A stretch of DNA of 64,000 nt from an uncultured Parabacteroides sp. (GCF_947855115.1 NZ_CANTZW010000006.1:62001-126000); one strand, 5' to 3'; shown: positions 28,089 to 37,143, counted from the stretch's first letter. Notes: a model not told the origin generated them from the sequence alone. A program made the numbers and translations.

Positions 28089-28976
28089 ATGAACGAACTG
28101 CGGAATGACTTACTACGTTACTTGACTATCAGCGCTACGGATGAGGAATGGGGAATTGTTGTCACGACGGTCGGATACCAGTTTATCCCGCCGGGTTGCG
28201 TCTACCCGCTTTCCCGACACCCGGAGAAGTATAATTTCAAGCCTCAGACCGGACGTATCCTGAACGAGTATCAATTGGTATATATAACGAAAGGTAGCGG
28301 TTACTTTTCCTCCCAGTCTTGTAAGTCCCAAAAGATAAACGCAGGGACGATGATCCTCCTTTTCCCCGGGGAATGGCATAGCTATTATCCGGACCAAGAA
28401 ACAGGATGGGATGAGTATTGGGTAGGTTTCCGGGGCATTCATATCGACAAACGTGTAGAGAAGAAATTCTTCACCAAGGAAGAACCGTTACACAGGATCG
28501 GATTGAGCGCTACAATCGTCGGGCTTTATGAGGATATACTGAAGTTCGCCTCGGAAGAGAAATCCGGTTATCAGCAGATGATTTCCAGTATCGTACTTCA
28601 CATATTGGGTTCCGTATATTATAAGGAAAAGAACAACTCCTTCACAAATACGTATGTTGTGGATAAAATCAACGAGGCACGTATATTAATGAAAGAGAAT
28701 ATCGAAAACCCCTTAAGCCCGGAAGAGATCGCCGTTCGTCTTGGTTTAGGTTATTCATGGTTTCGCCGGACGTTCAAGGAATACACCGGTGTCTCTCCCG
28801 CCCAATATCAATTACAACAAAAGCTCTTCCGTGCGAAAGAACTTCTGACCAGTACTCCCTTGACAATCTCCGAGATCGCCTATAGCCTACATTTCGAAAA
28901 CGCCAGCCAATTCTCCACCTTCTTCAAGAAGAAAGAAGGGGTTACGCCCTCAGAATTCCGGAACCGGACGCATTGA
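28089..28976 (+). CDS. AraC-family regulator of the rhamnose operon (RhaR-like)
   Basis: This is a regulator of about 295 residues with an N-terminal cupin domain for sugar binding (TKGSGYFSSQ, FPGEWHSYYPD) and a C-terminal AraC DNA-binding domain (NPLSPEEIAVRLGLGYSWFRRTFKEY, read in parts, and EIAYSLHFENASQFSTFFKKKEG). It diverges from rhaK. By family knowledge such regulators activate rha genes in response to L-rhamnose. I prefer ATG 28089 to 28011, because the longer form would cover the -7 box and adds a poorly conserved stretch. Confidence 0.88.
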   Translation: MNELRNDLLRYLTISATDEEWGIVVTTVGYQFIPPGCVYPLSRHPEKYNFKPQTGRILNEYQLVYITKGSGYFSSQSCKSQKINAGTMILLFPGEWHSYYPDQETGWDEYWVGFRGIHIDKRVEKKFFTKEEPLHRIGLSATIVGLYEDILKFASEEKSGYQQMISSIVLHILGSVYYKEKNNSFTNTYVVDKINEARILMKENIENPLSPEEIAVRLGLGYSWFRRTFKEYTGVSPAQYQLQQKLFRAKELLTSTPLTISEIAYSLHFENASQFSTFFKKKEGVTPSEFRNRTH

Positions 28977-28986
28977 TATAAAAAAC

Positions 28987-29026
28987 GAGGTAAAGACAGA
29001 GATTATACTTCATCTTTACCTCTTTC
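28987..29026 (+). terminator. Rho-independent terminator after rhaR-like gene
   Basis: A perfect 10 bp stem GAGGTAAAGA/TCTTTACCTC (28987-28996 with 29013-29022) is followed by TTTCGG. It begins 11 bases after the regulator's stop codon. Confidence 0.8.
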
Positions 29027-29037
29027 GGTTAAACGGT

Positions 29038-29065
29038 TTCACATTGATAAATTGATAAATGTGAG
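29038..29065. promoter_or_regulatory. Inverted repeat upstream of kinase-like gene
   Basis: TCACATT (about 29039) and AATGTGA (about 29057) form a 7 bp inverted repeat separated by the duplicated GATAAATT-GATAAAT. It lies about 140 bases before the kinase-like gene and just after the terminator of the previous gene. It may be an operator. No clean promoter is visible next to it. Confidence 0.3.
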
Positions 29066-29200
29066 TTGTCGATCGAGCCTGGAACGAAACGCACTTTAAA
29101 GGTTCCTGTCTATTTGTTATAGCGAGGTTATTTTCCATGGATATATTTTGCTTTAATCCTTGTAAATACATATTTTTACTTCAAATTAAAATTTTAAGTT

Positions 29201-30745
29201 ATGAGGATCACTTATCTTTTATTCTCTCTTGTACTTTGTCTTTGCCTAGTCACGCAGGCGCAAAACACGACAAGCCAATTTATGACACAGGCACAAAGCA
29301 GCCTAGAAAAAAAGGATTATACCAAAGCTCGTTATCTTTTTCTCCTAGCTTACAAGAACTTCGCAGAGAAAGGGGATTACAAACAAGCGATTGATGCCGG
29401 TACGCAGGCTACTTATCTATATTATCGCGAGAATTATTACCAAGAGGCATTCGATCTTTGCCGCCAGATGAACCAATTTATCTTGACTGAGGAGCAGAAA
29501 TTGCAGAAATCGCTCTATGAACAGCGTTTCCAAGTAACCAAAGAGCGGTTGGAAATGTATATCAAGCTAAAGAACGCCGCACAAGCGCAAGCTCAGCTCA
29601 ATACGTTGAGTAACTTGGCCAACCAAGCGGGCAACGAGAAACTATCGAACGATTTATTATATACTCAAGCGGGGTATTACTACACATTCGGGCAAAATGA
29701 GCAAGGAGACTCTGCCTTCCAGAAGCTGATCGACCAGTATAAGGAGAAAAAAGAATACGATAAGGTTAGCGATTGCTATCGGAACCTGATCTCTACCGCC
29801 CGTAAAGCCAACAACGCCCCGCTGATGGAACGTACCTACGAGAAATACATCGTATGGACGGACTCCGTAAAGGCTTTGGCGGCAAAGGACCAACTGGGAG
29901 CGCTACAACAAAAATACGATCAGAGCTTACAAACCATACAGGAGAAAGACGATAAGCTCTCCGTCAAGCAATATATAATCGCCGGACTTATCACCTTCGC
30001 GGTAATCCTTATTGCCGCCTTGCTTCTTTTGGGATTCCTATTGCTGCGCTTTATCGTGCTGAACAAGAAACTGAAGAAAATCATCCAGACAACAAACGAG
30101 CATAGCGAGCAACAGGCACAATTCATCCAAAACATATCGGCTCAAATGGAACCTACGCTAGACAAGCTCAGCGCAGTCGCCAAGGAATCGCAAGCGATAG
30201 CTCCCAAGCAAGCCGAGGGAGTATTGGCCCGGGTAGAGGCATTGAGGCAGTTCGCAATTCATATCCAAGAGCTCTCCTCCTTGGAGAATACGTTAATGGA
30301 ACCATACGAGGTCAGTCCTTTCAATGTAGGAAACTTCAGCAAGAAAATCGTGGAGAAGGTAAAAGGGGATATTCAACCGGAAGTCAATCTCATAACAGAT
30401 GTGCCCCAATTGGAGATCAAGACGAATGCCGAGCATCTGGAACAAATCTTATTGCATTTGTTGAAGAATGCCGCATTATATACTTCCAGCGGTAATATCC
30501 GGCTGGAATTTAAACGGAAAGGGGCCCATGTATGCCAATTTATCATCACGGATAACGGCACTGGCATACCGGATAACCTAAAAGAAAACCTATTCAAGCC
30601 CTTCAACGAGACGAAGGATTTAGCGCAAGGCGATGGGCTGGGATTACCGATCTGCGCATTGATGGCTAGTAAATTAAACGGAACCTTGTCTATTGATAAG
30701 GAATACAAAAAAGGATGCCGCTTCATCCTTGTATTACAGATATAA
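29201..30745 (+). CDS. Membrane TPR/HATPase protein, histidine-kinase-like without phospho-acceptor His
   Basis: This is a 514-residue protein with a signal peptide (ending TQAQ), a periplasmic helical TPR-like region (about 25-240), one membrane helix (about 255-280), a coiled linker and a C-terminal GHKL ATPase domain. The ATPase has an N box (HLLKNAALYT), G1 (DNGTGIP) and G2 (GDGLGLPI). The dimerisation helix reads QFIQNISAQMEPTLDKL where kinases have NISHELRTPL, so the conserved His is Ala. No response regulator is adjacent. It may be a signalling pseudokinase, a phosphatase-type sensor, or an ATPase with another partner. Confidence 0.85.
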   Translation: MRITYLLFSLVLCLCLVTQAQNTTSQFMTQAQSSLEKKDYTKARYLFLLAYKNFAEKGDYKQAIDAGTQATYLYYRENYYQEAFDLCRQMNQFILTEEQKLQKSLYEQRFQVTKERLEMYIKLKNAAQAQAQLNTLSNLANQAGNEKLSNDLLYTQAGYYYTFGQNEQGDSAFQKLIDQYKEKKEYDKVSDCYRNLISTARKANNAPLMERTYEKYIVWTDSVKALAAKDQLGALQQKYDQSLQTIQEKDDKLSVKQYIIAGLITFAVILIAALLLLGFLLLRFIVLNKKLKKIIQTTNEHSEQQAQFIQNISAQMEPTLDKLSAVAKESQAIAPKQAEGVLARVEALRQFAIHIQELSSLENTLMEPYEVSPFNVGNFSKKIVEKVKGDIQPEVNLITDVPQLEIKTNAEHLEQILLHLLKNAALYTSSGNIRLEFKRKGAHVCQFIITDNGTGIPDNLKENLFKPFNETKDLAQGDGLGLPICALMASKLNGTLSIDKEYKKGCRFILVLQI

Positions 30746-30770
30746 ACGAACTTTATGATAGATAAGATCT

Positions 30771-30821
30771 GAGGGTATGCCAAACATGAAATATCTCATT
30801 GGCATACCCTCTTTGTTTCTT
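30771..30821 (+). terminator. Strong rho-independent terminator after kinase-like gene
   Basis: A perfect 13 bp stem GAGGGTATGCCAA/TTGGCATACCCTC pairs 30771-30783 with 30799-30811, followed by TTTGTTTCTT. It lies 25 bases after the stop codon. Confidence 0.92.
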
Positions 30822-31052
30822 ATTCCTATTCTGACAAAACCACGGATAAAAATCAACAACTCTACCTATTTGCTCAAGATAGAGGCTTTTCTATAACACG
30901 GTTCTTTTTCCTGAAACTCCAACTAGCGATAAATATCAGGGTAAAAGGGGTGTTTTGTACCTTGTTCCTGCGTAAAAGCTCCTATTTTTCTACTCAAAAG
31001 GTCTCATACCACGACGCGACTAGTACCATTTACCAACACATACGGTAGTGTT

Positions 31053-31092
31053 GGGTGATACAACCGTATGTATCGGGCGATACATACGTATG
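31053..31092. repeat. Two 18 bp direct repeats, 22 bp period, forming a palindrome
   Basis: GGGTGATACAACCGTATG (31053-31070) and GGGCGATACATACGTATG (31075-31092) match at 15 of 18 positions with a 22 bp period. Between them lies a perfect 11 bp inverted repeat, CGTATGTATCG (31065-31075) and CGATACATACG (31078-31088), two bases apart. A further CATACGG half-site lies at about 31040. It looks like a binding array for a dimeric protein. Confidence 0.8.
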
Positions 31093-31251
31093 AAATTGCC
31101 ATCGCATCCTTATGAAAAGAGGATTTGAACCCCGATAATGTGAACTAGGATGAACCTATTTCGCTAGAATAAAAGGTTATATTTCGATAACCAACTATAA
31201 GTAAACCGGTTATAAATATTTTCTTTCGTTTTTAGAAGCGGCACGTATATT

Positions 31252-31278
31252 GTCCCGGAAAAAACAAGTATCCGGGAC
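31252..31278 (-). terminator. Hairpin downstream of the dipeptidase operon
   Basis: A perfect 8 bp stem GTCCCGGA/TCCGGGAC with an 11-base loop lies about 40 bases beyond the dipeptidase stop. The T-run is in the loop rather than after the stem, so termination is plausible but not typical. Confidence 0.45.
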
Positions 31279-31318
31279 TTAACGATACAAAATGTCACAT
31301 TGTCAATCCACCCTTATG

Positions 31319-32410
31319 CTATTCCGGCAAATGCTTCCGCAAGAACTCGATCCAGTTGCCGGAGGCGATACGGTTGATAGCATCGTCCGTAAACCCACGG
31401 GATTGGAGAATCGGGAATATCTTTTGGAGATCGGCAATCGTTACCAAATCATACGGACATTGTTCCGTACCGAAAGCACCATCCAGATCACTACCGATCG
31501 CGACATGGTTCGCATTCCCAGCCAATTGGCAGACATGGTCTATATTGTTCGCCATAATTTCCATACCACAGTTCATGCCTCTCGGTGTAGACTCGCCTCT
31601 CACCCAGTTCGGCACCATCATCCAAGCGTCTAGGGCGATACCGATCACGGCGTCACGCTCTATCAGCGCCTTGATCATCTCGTCGCTAAACTGGCGGTTG
31701 TGATTTACGAAGGCACGACAATTGTTGTGACTCGCCCAAATCGGACCTTTATACAAATCCAGCGCATCCCAGAAAGCCTCGTCGCATAAATGAGTCACGT
31801 CAAGAATCATACCCAAGCGATCCATGGTTCGTAACAACTCCTTACCCATGGCATTCAGATGACCGGTGGAATCCGTACCGTTGGCATATCTTCCGGGGCC
31901 GTAATGCGCAGGGCCAACCGCCCTCAAACCATAGGCATACGCCCTTTCCACATGGCTCACCGTGACGAACGAGTCGGCTCCCTCGATACTTAACACATAA
32001 CCGATCGGCTTCTTATCGGCAGGTTCACCGTCTTTCCAAAGCGCTAAATGTGCTTCCAAGGCCTTCTTATCCCGAATCATGACCATCTGGCCTTCCTCTT
32101 CCATCGCCTTGTACCAAGCGAGCTGGCCTTGGGTCTGCGCCCAAGCCTGTTCCGGGGAATGCCAACCGGGAAGCGGATTGTCTGGCCCTACATAGCGACC
32201 GATCTGGGTGGCGACAACCAACCCGACGTTTCCTTTACGCAGTTCCTCGAACGATACGGTGGCATTTCCACGGTCGGGTTTATCGGTCATACCGATTTCT
32301 CTACGGTTGATTTCTTTCAGGGATTCACGCAGATCCCGGTTCCACTCCAAAGCGTTCATGCTGAGGTCGAGATGGGCATCGATGATAAATGGTTTATTCA
32401 TTTCATTCAT
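31319..32410 (-). CDS. Membrane dipeptidase, peptidase family M19
   Basis: This is a 363-residue zinc dipeptidase of the renal dipeptidase family. The metal site is visible as HLDLS near the N-terminus (H-x-D), DVTHL, SHNNCR and GSDLDGAFG. No signal peptide is evident, so it is probably cytosolic. M19 enzymes accept dipeptides with a D-residue at the C-terminus. The neighbours, a D-amino-acid PLP enzyme (52 bases upstream) and RidA, suggest it releases D-amino acids from imported dipeptides. Confidence 0.9.
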   Translation of the reverse strand: MNEMNKPFIIDAHLDLSMNALEWNRDLRESLKEINRREIGMTDKPDRGNATVSFEELRKGNVGLVVATQIGRYVGPDNPLPGWHSPEQAWAQTQGQLAWYKAMEEEGQMVMIRDKKALEAHLALWKDGEPADKKPIGYVLSIEGADSFVTVSHVERAYAYGLRAVGPAHYGPGRYANGTDSTGHLNAMGKELLRTMDRLGMILDVTHLCDEAFWDALDLYKGPIWASHNNCRAFVNHNRQFSDEMIKALIERDAVIGIALDAWMMVPNWVRGESTPRGMNCGMEIMANNIDHVCQLAGNANHVAIGSDLDGAFGTEQCPYDLVTIADLQKIFPILQSRGFTDDAINRIASGNWIEFLRKHLPE

Positions 32411-32462
32411 TGAGAGTTGATAATTGATAATTGAATTTAGATTACCGCGATATACGACGTGG

Positions 32463-33566
32463 CTAATATGTAATGCGACGGGAACGGGCGATTATAGGCC
32501 ACTCGCCTGTCACCTCGTAATCCCGGATCACAGAAGCCTTATCGTATAAAGCTACCGTAGGGCAAATATGTACGGGAACACCATAGAAGACAAAACCTAA
32601 CGGATAAAACCGACTGTCCGGAACTTCCAAGACCAGATGCTCCTCGCTTTGAGAAATGGGCCTAGCCTCCGGATGATTTAAGAAATGTACACGAGGCAAC
32701 GGACTTTCCGAAGCGACCGCCTTGTAACCAAGATCTACGCAAACATGCTGTTTATCCAGTACGGAGATGACCCGGGTTATCAACAAGGCCGCGACATTGA
32801 AGGGCATATCCGGATAAGCGTTTCCATATCCCCAATCCCAAAAGACAAAAGTACCGGGACTGCATTCGCAATCCTTTCGCTTCGCGTACATCGGGAACGT
32901 CGGGGTTCCCCCCATCACTTTTATCAACGGATAGGCGAATTGAGGAGATATCTCTCGATACACACGTTCGGTCAAGGCATACGCGGCATCCGCACCTTGG
33001 CAACGTACCGATAATTCCGCATCATGTATATGTCCGTCATAACTATGCAAGCCGATGATCCGCAAAGATTTTAACGGCAATACGGCATCTACCAATGCTT
33101 TCGCTTTCTCCGGGAGGATTCCGGTACGGTTCATACCCACGTTCAGGTCGATAAAGACATCTAAAGTGATATTCATACTCTCGCAAAGAGTCGAGATCGC
33201 ACGGGCATTTTCCTCTTGGTCTACCAAACAGGAGTAGCGGGTGGCAGGGTATGCTTTTATTAAATCCAACAAGCGGGATATCTTCGGACCCACCGGCTGG
33301 TAGGCCAACAACACATCGGGAGCGCCGATGATGCCAAGCATCTCAGCCTCGGCGATGGTAGCGCATTTAAACTTCCGGATTCCGGCATTCAATAACATAC
33401 GGCTTACCTCAGCCGTCTTATTGGTCTTGACATGCGGACGAAGGCGATCCGGATCCCCGATGATCCTTTTCGCACATTCGATATTACCGGATATACGATC
33501 CGGATAGAACGCCAACGAGGGCGAGTCTATCCGGTCTACATTCCTTATATCATACCAATCATCCAT
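32463..33566 (-). CDS. PLP enzyme of D-threonine aldolase / D-serine dehydratase (DSD1) type
   Basis: This is a 367-residue fold-type III (alanine-racemase-like) PLP enzyme. The PLP lysine is in LRPHVKTNKTAE, and the C-terminal VPVHICP gives the His and Cys that bind a second metal (zinc or manganese) in DSD1 and D-threonine aldolases. The reaction is therefore either D-Thr/D-Ser dehydration or aldol cleavage. RidA, 3 bases upstream, clears reactive enamines made by such dehydratases, which favours dehydration. Exact substrate open. Confidence 0.85.
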   Translation of the reverse strand: MDDWYDIRNVDRIDSPSLAFYPDRISGNIECAKRIIGDPDRLRPHVKTNKTAEVSRMLLNAGIRKFKCATIAEAEMLGIIGAPDVLLAYQPVGPKISRLLDLIKAYPATRYSCLVDQEENARAISTLCESMNITLDVFIDLNVGMNRTGILPEKAKALVDAVLPLKSLRIIGLHSYDGHIHDAELSVRCQGADAAYALTERVYREISPQFAYPLIKVMGGTPTFPMYAKRKDCECSPGTFVFWDWGYGNAYPDMPFNVAALLITRVISVLDKQHVCVDLGYKAVASESPLPRVHFLNHPEARPISQSEEHLVLEVPDSRFYPLGFVFYGVPVHICPTVALYDKASVIRDYEVTGEWPIIARSRRITY

Positions 33567-33569
33567 GGT

Positions 33570-34043
33570 TTACTCACATAATTCGAATAAAGCCTCGATC
33601 TCCACGGGAATATTATCGGGGAGAGAACCAAAGCCTACGGCGCTACGGGTTCCTACGCCATTATCCGGTCCCCAGACGGAGGCGAACAACTCGCTACATC
33701 CGTTGATCACGTAAGGATGCTTGCCAAAATCGGGCGTACAATTCACCATGCCTAATACCTTGATCACTCGCTTGATCTTGTTGAGGCTACCTAGATTCTC
33801 CTTGATAGTGGCCAGCATCGTCAAGCCTACTTGCCGGGCGGCTAACTTGCCCTCATCCATCGTCAGGTCCTTGCCGATGCGTCCGATAATCAATGACCGG
33901 TCATTCTGCACAGGGCCATGTCCGGAAAGATACAAGTATTTACCATCTATCACACAGGGTTTGTAAACACCACCCGGAGCGGGTGCAGGAGGTAAGGTCA
34001 ATCCTAGTTTCTCAAAATTCTCATCTGCGTTAATCATGCTCAT
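33570..34043 (-). CDS. RidA/YjgF-family enamine/imine deaminase
   Basis: This is a 157-residue protein of the RidA family, which hydrolyses 2-aminoacrylate-type intermediates to the 2-keto acid. The substrate-binding Arg is in GTRSAVGFGSLP and the ending has the usual PVEIEALFEL. It is slightly longer than the canonical type at the N-terminus. It nearly abuts the DSD1-like gene (3 bases), which strongly links the two functions. Confidence 0.9.
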   Translation of the reverse strand: MSMINADENFEKLGLTLPPAPAPGGVYKPCVIDGKYLYLSGHGPVQNDRSLIIGRIGKDLTMDEGKLAARQVGLTMLATIKENLGSLNKIKRVIKVLGMVNCTPDFGKHPYVINGCSELFASVWGPDNGVGTRSAVGFGSLPDNIPVEIEALFELCE

Positions 34044-34125
34044 AATTTCCTTGATTTATGTTTTTATATGGTATAATCGTTCACTAAAAAGCATCGTAAA
34101 GATAAATAAAAAGAATGAATCCTCG

Positions 34126-34647
34126 CTATTTCTTGACTCTTTCCGTCACCGGTTGATTCGTGGCGACAGAGATTCCTCGCAGCTCTACATACTCAACGCT
34201 TAAAGGATTCCTAGGGCTGGCTTTAACGTAGAGGGATTGAAGAATCGCCTGTTGGTTATTGATCGTCATATAGCACACATAACGGGAATCGCGTTTGGTA
34301 ATCGTCAACTGGCGGGAAGGATAAGCGGTCAACGAGCATACGCAAGCGTTATCGCCCGCCGAGATCAGCTTATATCCATAAGCCATCTTCCGCTGGATAT
34401 AGCTCAAGCCATTGGTTTCCCCCGGACGCTTTTCCCGATTGACCCAATATACATGCAAAGGATCGCGCGTATCCAGCTTACCGTCTCTCAGATTCACATC
34501 GTAACAAACCAGATTCTTGTTGACACTCCGTGCTATATGAAAAAGCCTCTCGACCGTCGGATAAGTACTCTCCTCCGGATCTGCCGCATACGAGGCGACG
34601 AAAGGGAAAAGCATAATAATGATACTAATCAACCATCTTTTTCTCAT
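34126..34647 (-). CDS. DUF4833 secreted protein
   Basis: This is a 173-residue exported protein (signal peptide ending SYAA) containing DUF4833: ERLFHIARSVNKNLVCYDVN, DPLHVYWVNREK and IQRKMAYGY are visible. The function is unknown. It lies between the permease (18-base gap) and ridA (82-base gap) on the same strand, so it is probably co-transcribed but may be unrelated to the catabolic genes. Confidence 0.8.
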   Translation of the reverse strand: MRKRWLISIIIMLFPFVASYAADPEESTYPTVERLFHIARSVNKNLVCYDVNLRDGKLDTRDPLHVYWVNREKRPGETNGLSYIQRKMAYGYKLISAGDNACVCSLTAYPSRQLTITKRDSRYVCYMTINNQQAILQSLYVKASPRNPLSVEYVELRGISVATNQPVTERVKK

Positions 34648-34665
34648 CGCTCAATTATTCTTTCG

Positions 34666-35985
34666 TCATACAATCAAATTCAAGATCATTACCCCGATCA
34701 ACCCTACGACCGATACGATCGTCTCCATGATAGACCACGAGCAGATCGTATCCTTTATGCTTAGGTTAAAATATTCCTTGAACATCCAGAAGCCGGAATC
34801 GTTGACATGCGAGAACATCAGGCTACCCGCCCCCAGAGATAAAACCATCAAGTTCGGGTTCGCTCCCGTTTGTGTAACTAAAGGCATCACCACGCCCGCC
34901 GCTGTCAACGCCGCCACCGTAGCCGATCCTACGCACAAACGGATCACGGCAGAGATCAGCCAACCCAAGATCAGCGGATGAACGGGCAACCGCTCCAAGC
35001 TTGTCGCCAGCTCATTGCTTACCCCGCTATCCTCCATGATCTGCTTAAAGATACCGGAACCGGCGATGATCAAAAGGATCATAGAGATATCCTTCACGGC
35101 CTCCGCATAGACTGCCATAACCGACTTGACACTACGTCCCTGCCGGATACCCAGCGTATAAGTAGCGAACAACAAGGCGATCAACATCACGATGGAAGGA
35201 GCGCCAATAAAGGAGACAATCCCGCTAGCCATCTCGCCCATATCCTTAAAGCAATAGGGAATGACCGTCACGATAATCAATAAAAAGACAGGCAACGTAG
35301 CGCTGATAAAACTATTCGCCTTACCCGGCATTCCATATCTCCCGCTATCCTCCTTCTGCTCGAACAGCGTGACCGGACCGGATTTTATATGTTTCAACCG
35401 ACTGCCGAACACCGGACCGGCGATAATGATAGCCGGAATCGCCAAACATAGGCCATAGATCAGCGTAAGACCGATATTTGCGTTGAATTGTACAACCAAG
35501 GCTACTGGAGACGGATGTGGAGGCAGGAATCCATGCGTCACGGACAATGCCGCCAACATCGGCAACCCGATATAGACCGCCGGAAGCTTGTACTTATACA
35601 CGATCGAGAAGATCAATGGCACCAGCAATACGAATCCGATCCCATAGAATAGCGGAATACCCACGACAAAACCTGTCACCATCAATCCCCATTGTATATG
35701 CTTGGTCCCGAAAAGCGACACCATCACGGAAGCGATCTTCTGTGCCGCACCGCTCTCGGCCACCAACTTGCCCAGCATAGCGCCTAGTACGATAATCAAC
35801 GTCAACCCACCCAAGATACTCCCGATACCGTTGTTCACCGAGTCCGGCAGCTTCTCCAACGGAATACCCAAAGCGATGCCCGCCAAGATAGAGGAGATCA
35901 GAAACGCGATGAAAGCATCCACCTTAAAGTAGGATATCAAGACAATCAATAAGGCCAAACAAAGTACGACAATGATAAATGACAT
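34666..35985 (-). CDS. GntP-family permease (gluconate/D-serine type symporter)
   Basis: This is a 439-residue inner-membrane protein with about 12 hydrophobic segments. Family marks are GFVVGIPLFYGIGFVLLVPL, HGFLPPHPSPVALV and the C-terminal GANPNLMVLSLGAGSLMFSHVNDSGFW, read in parts. GntP proteins import gluconate-like acids, while the DsdX branch imports D-serine. Because RidA, a DSD1-like enzyme and a dipeptidase follow on the same strand, D-serine or D-threonine is a reasonable guess. The sequence alone does not settle it. Confidence 0.88.
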   Translation of the reverse strand: MSFIIVVLCLALLIVLISYFKVDAFIAFLISSILAGIALGIPLEKLPDSVNNGIGSILGGLTLIIVLGAMLGKLVAESGAAQKIASVMVSLFGTKHIQWGLMVTGFVVGIPLFYGIGFVLLVPLIFSIVYKYKLPAVYIGLPMLAALSVTHGFLPPHPSPVALVVQFNANIGLTLIYGLCLAIPAIIIAGPVFGSRLKHIKSGPVTLFEQKEDSGRYGMPGKANSFISATLPVFLLIIVTVIPYCFKDMGEMASGIVSFIGAPSIVMLIALLFATYTLGIRQGRSVKSVMAVYAEAVKDISMILLIIAGSGIFKQIMEDSGVSNELATSLERLPVHPLILGWLISAVIRLCVGSATVAALTAAGVVMPLVTQTGANPNLMVLSLGAGSLMFSHVNDSGFWMFKEYFNLSIKDTICSWSIMETIVSVVGLIGVMILNLIV

Positions 35986-36048
35986 GTTTTTTCGCTGTAT
36001 TAGTTTATAATCCGTAAACGGGATACAAAGAAAACATTTATTTCCTAA

Positions 36049-37140
36049 CTACCCCTTTTTCCGATAACTAATTACCGCTAACAGATTGAAAAAAATAGCA
36101 AATAGACAGACGATCACGAAATGTCCCTGTAAATCGGCAAAACTGCTCCCCTTTAAATAGACCATACGCATCACCTCCACAAAATAACGTACCGGATTCG
36201 CCAGCGTGATCTTCTGCGCCCATTCCGGCATACTGCTGATCGGCGTGAATAATCCGCTTAACAAGGCGAAAATGATCAAGAAGAAAAACGCCGTAAGCAT
36301 CGCTTGTTGCTGCGTGGATGAAAAGGATGAAATCGCCAAGCCGAACCCCGTAAAAGCAATCAGGTATACGGCAGCGAACAAATAGATCACCCCGAAACTC
36401 CCCTCCGGCACTAAGCCATAAATCAACCAGGCGACGAGGATCGCCACCGTCAGCAAGACAAAACCTATCACCCAGAAAGGGATCAGCTTCGACAACAGGA
36501 ACAGAGACTTTGGTACGGGCGAGACGTTTATCTGCTCAATCGTACCTTTCTCCTTCTCGCTCACAATATTCAAGGCAGAGATCGATCCCCCGATAATCGT
36601 CAACAGGAATACCATAATGCCGGGAACCATGTATATCTTGTAGTTCAAGTGGGGATTGAAGAGGTTGATCGAGGTTACTCCCCTACCCGATCCCACGGAG
36701 GTAAAACCTTTCTCCCTATTGAAATCCTGTATAATCGAGGAGAGGTACGAGCTACCCAACCCGCCTTTGGTACCGTTCACGGCGTTGGCGGCGATCATCA
36801 CGTCTGCCGTACCTTCCTTCCCCAAATCCCGTTCGAAATCGGAGGGGATCTCCAGAATGATATCGGATTCATTGCTCTCTACCGAGGTCAGCGCCTCATC
36901 GTAACGTTCCGACCGGTCTGTCAGACGGAAATATCCGGAGGATAGCACCTTATCCACCAATTGTGTGGAGGTGATGGAATGATCGTTGTCTACGATACTG
37001 AGGTTGATATTCCGCATCTCGAAATTGGCGGCGAAAGGCAAGATGATCAACTGCATGATCGGGATGATAAAGATAATCTTCGGCATGAACCGGTCCCGAC
37101 GAATCTGCTTGAACTCTTTCTCTAACAAATATCGTAACAT
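36049..37140 (-). CDS. ABC-2 type transporter permease (YbhR-like)
   Basis: This is a 363-residue permease with one N-terminal helix, a large periplasmic loop and five or six C-terminal helices (LTIIGGSISALNIVSEKEKGTIEQINVSP, split here, is the family signature). It pairs with the next permease upstream (3-base gap). The last gene of the TetR-TolC-HlyD-ABC operon. By analogy with E. coli YbhR/YbhS it forms the export channel for drugs or other amphiphiles. Confidence 0.9.
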   Translation of the reverse strand: MLRYLLEKEFKQIRRDRFMPKIIFIIPIMQLIILPFAANFEMRNINLSIVDNDHSITSTQLVDKVLSSGYFRLTDRSERYDEALTSVESNESDIILEIPSDFERDLGKEGTADVMIAANAVNGTKGGLGSSYLSSIIQDFNREKGFTSVGSGRGVTSINLFNPHLNYKIYMVPGIMVFLLTIIGGSISALNIVSEKEKGTIEQINVSPVPKSLFLLSKLIPFWVIGFVLLTVAILVAWLIYGLVPEGSFGVIYLFAAVYLIAFTGFGLAISSFSSTQQQAMLTAFFFLIIFALLSGLFTPISSMPEWAQKITLANPVRYFVEVMRMVYLKGSSFADLQGHFVIVCLFAIFFNLLAVISYRKKG

Positions 37141-37143
37141 AGC

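Larger units (their letters stand above)
30746..31318. other. 570-base noncoding region with terminator and palindromic repeats
   Basis: After a strong terminator the stretch has no credible gene. It contains a two-unit 22 bp-period repeat forming a 24 bp palindrome (31053-31092), a small stem GGTTAT/ATAACC (31174-31191), the hairpin GTCCCGGA/TCCGGGAC (31252-31278) and an AATGTCACATT palindrome (about 31291). A regulatory RNA or an old mobile remnant is possible. Confidence 0.5.

Noticed and set aside
31110..31160. tRNA-like T-arm (GGGGTTCAAATCC on the minus strand).
   Set aside because: No acceptor, D or anticodon arms could be matched around it.
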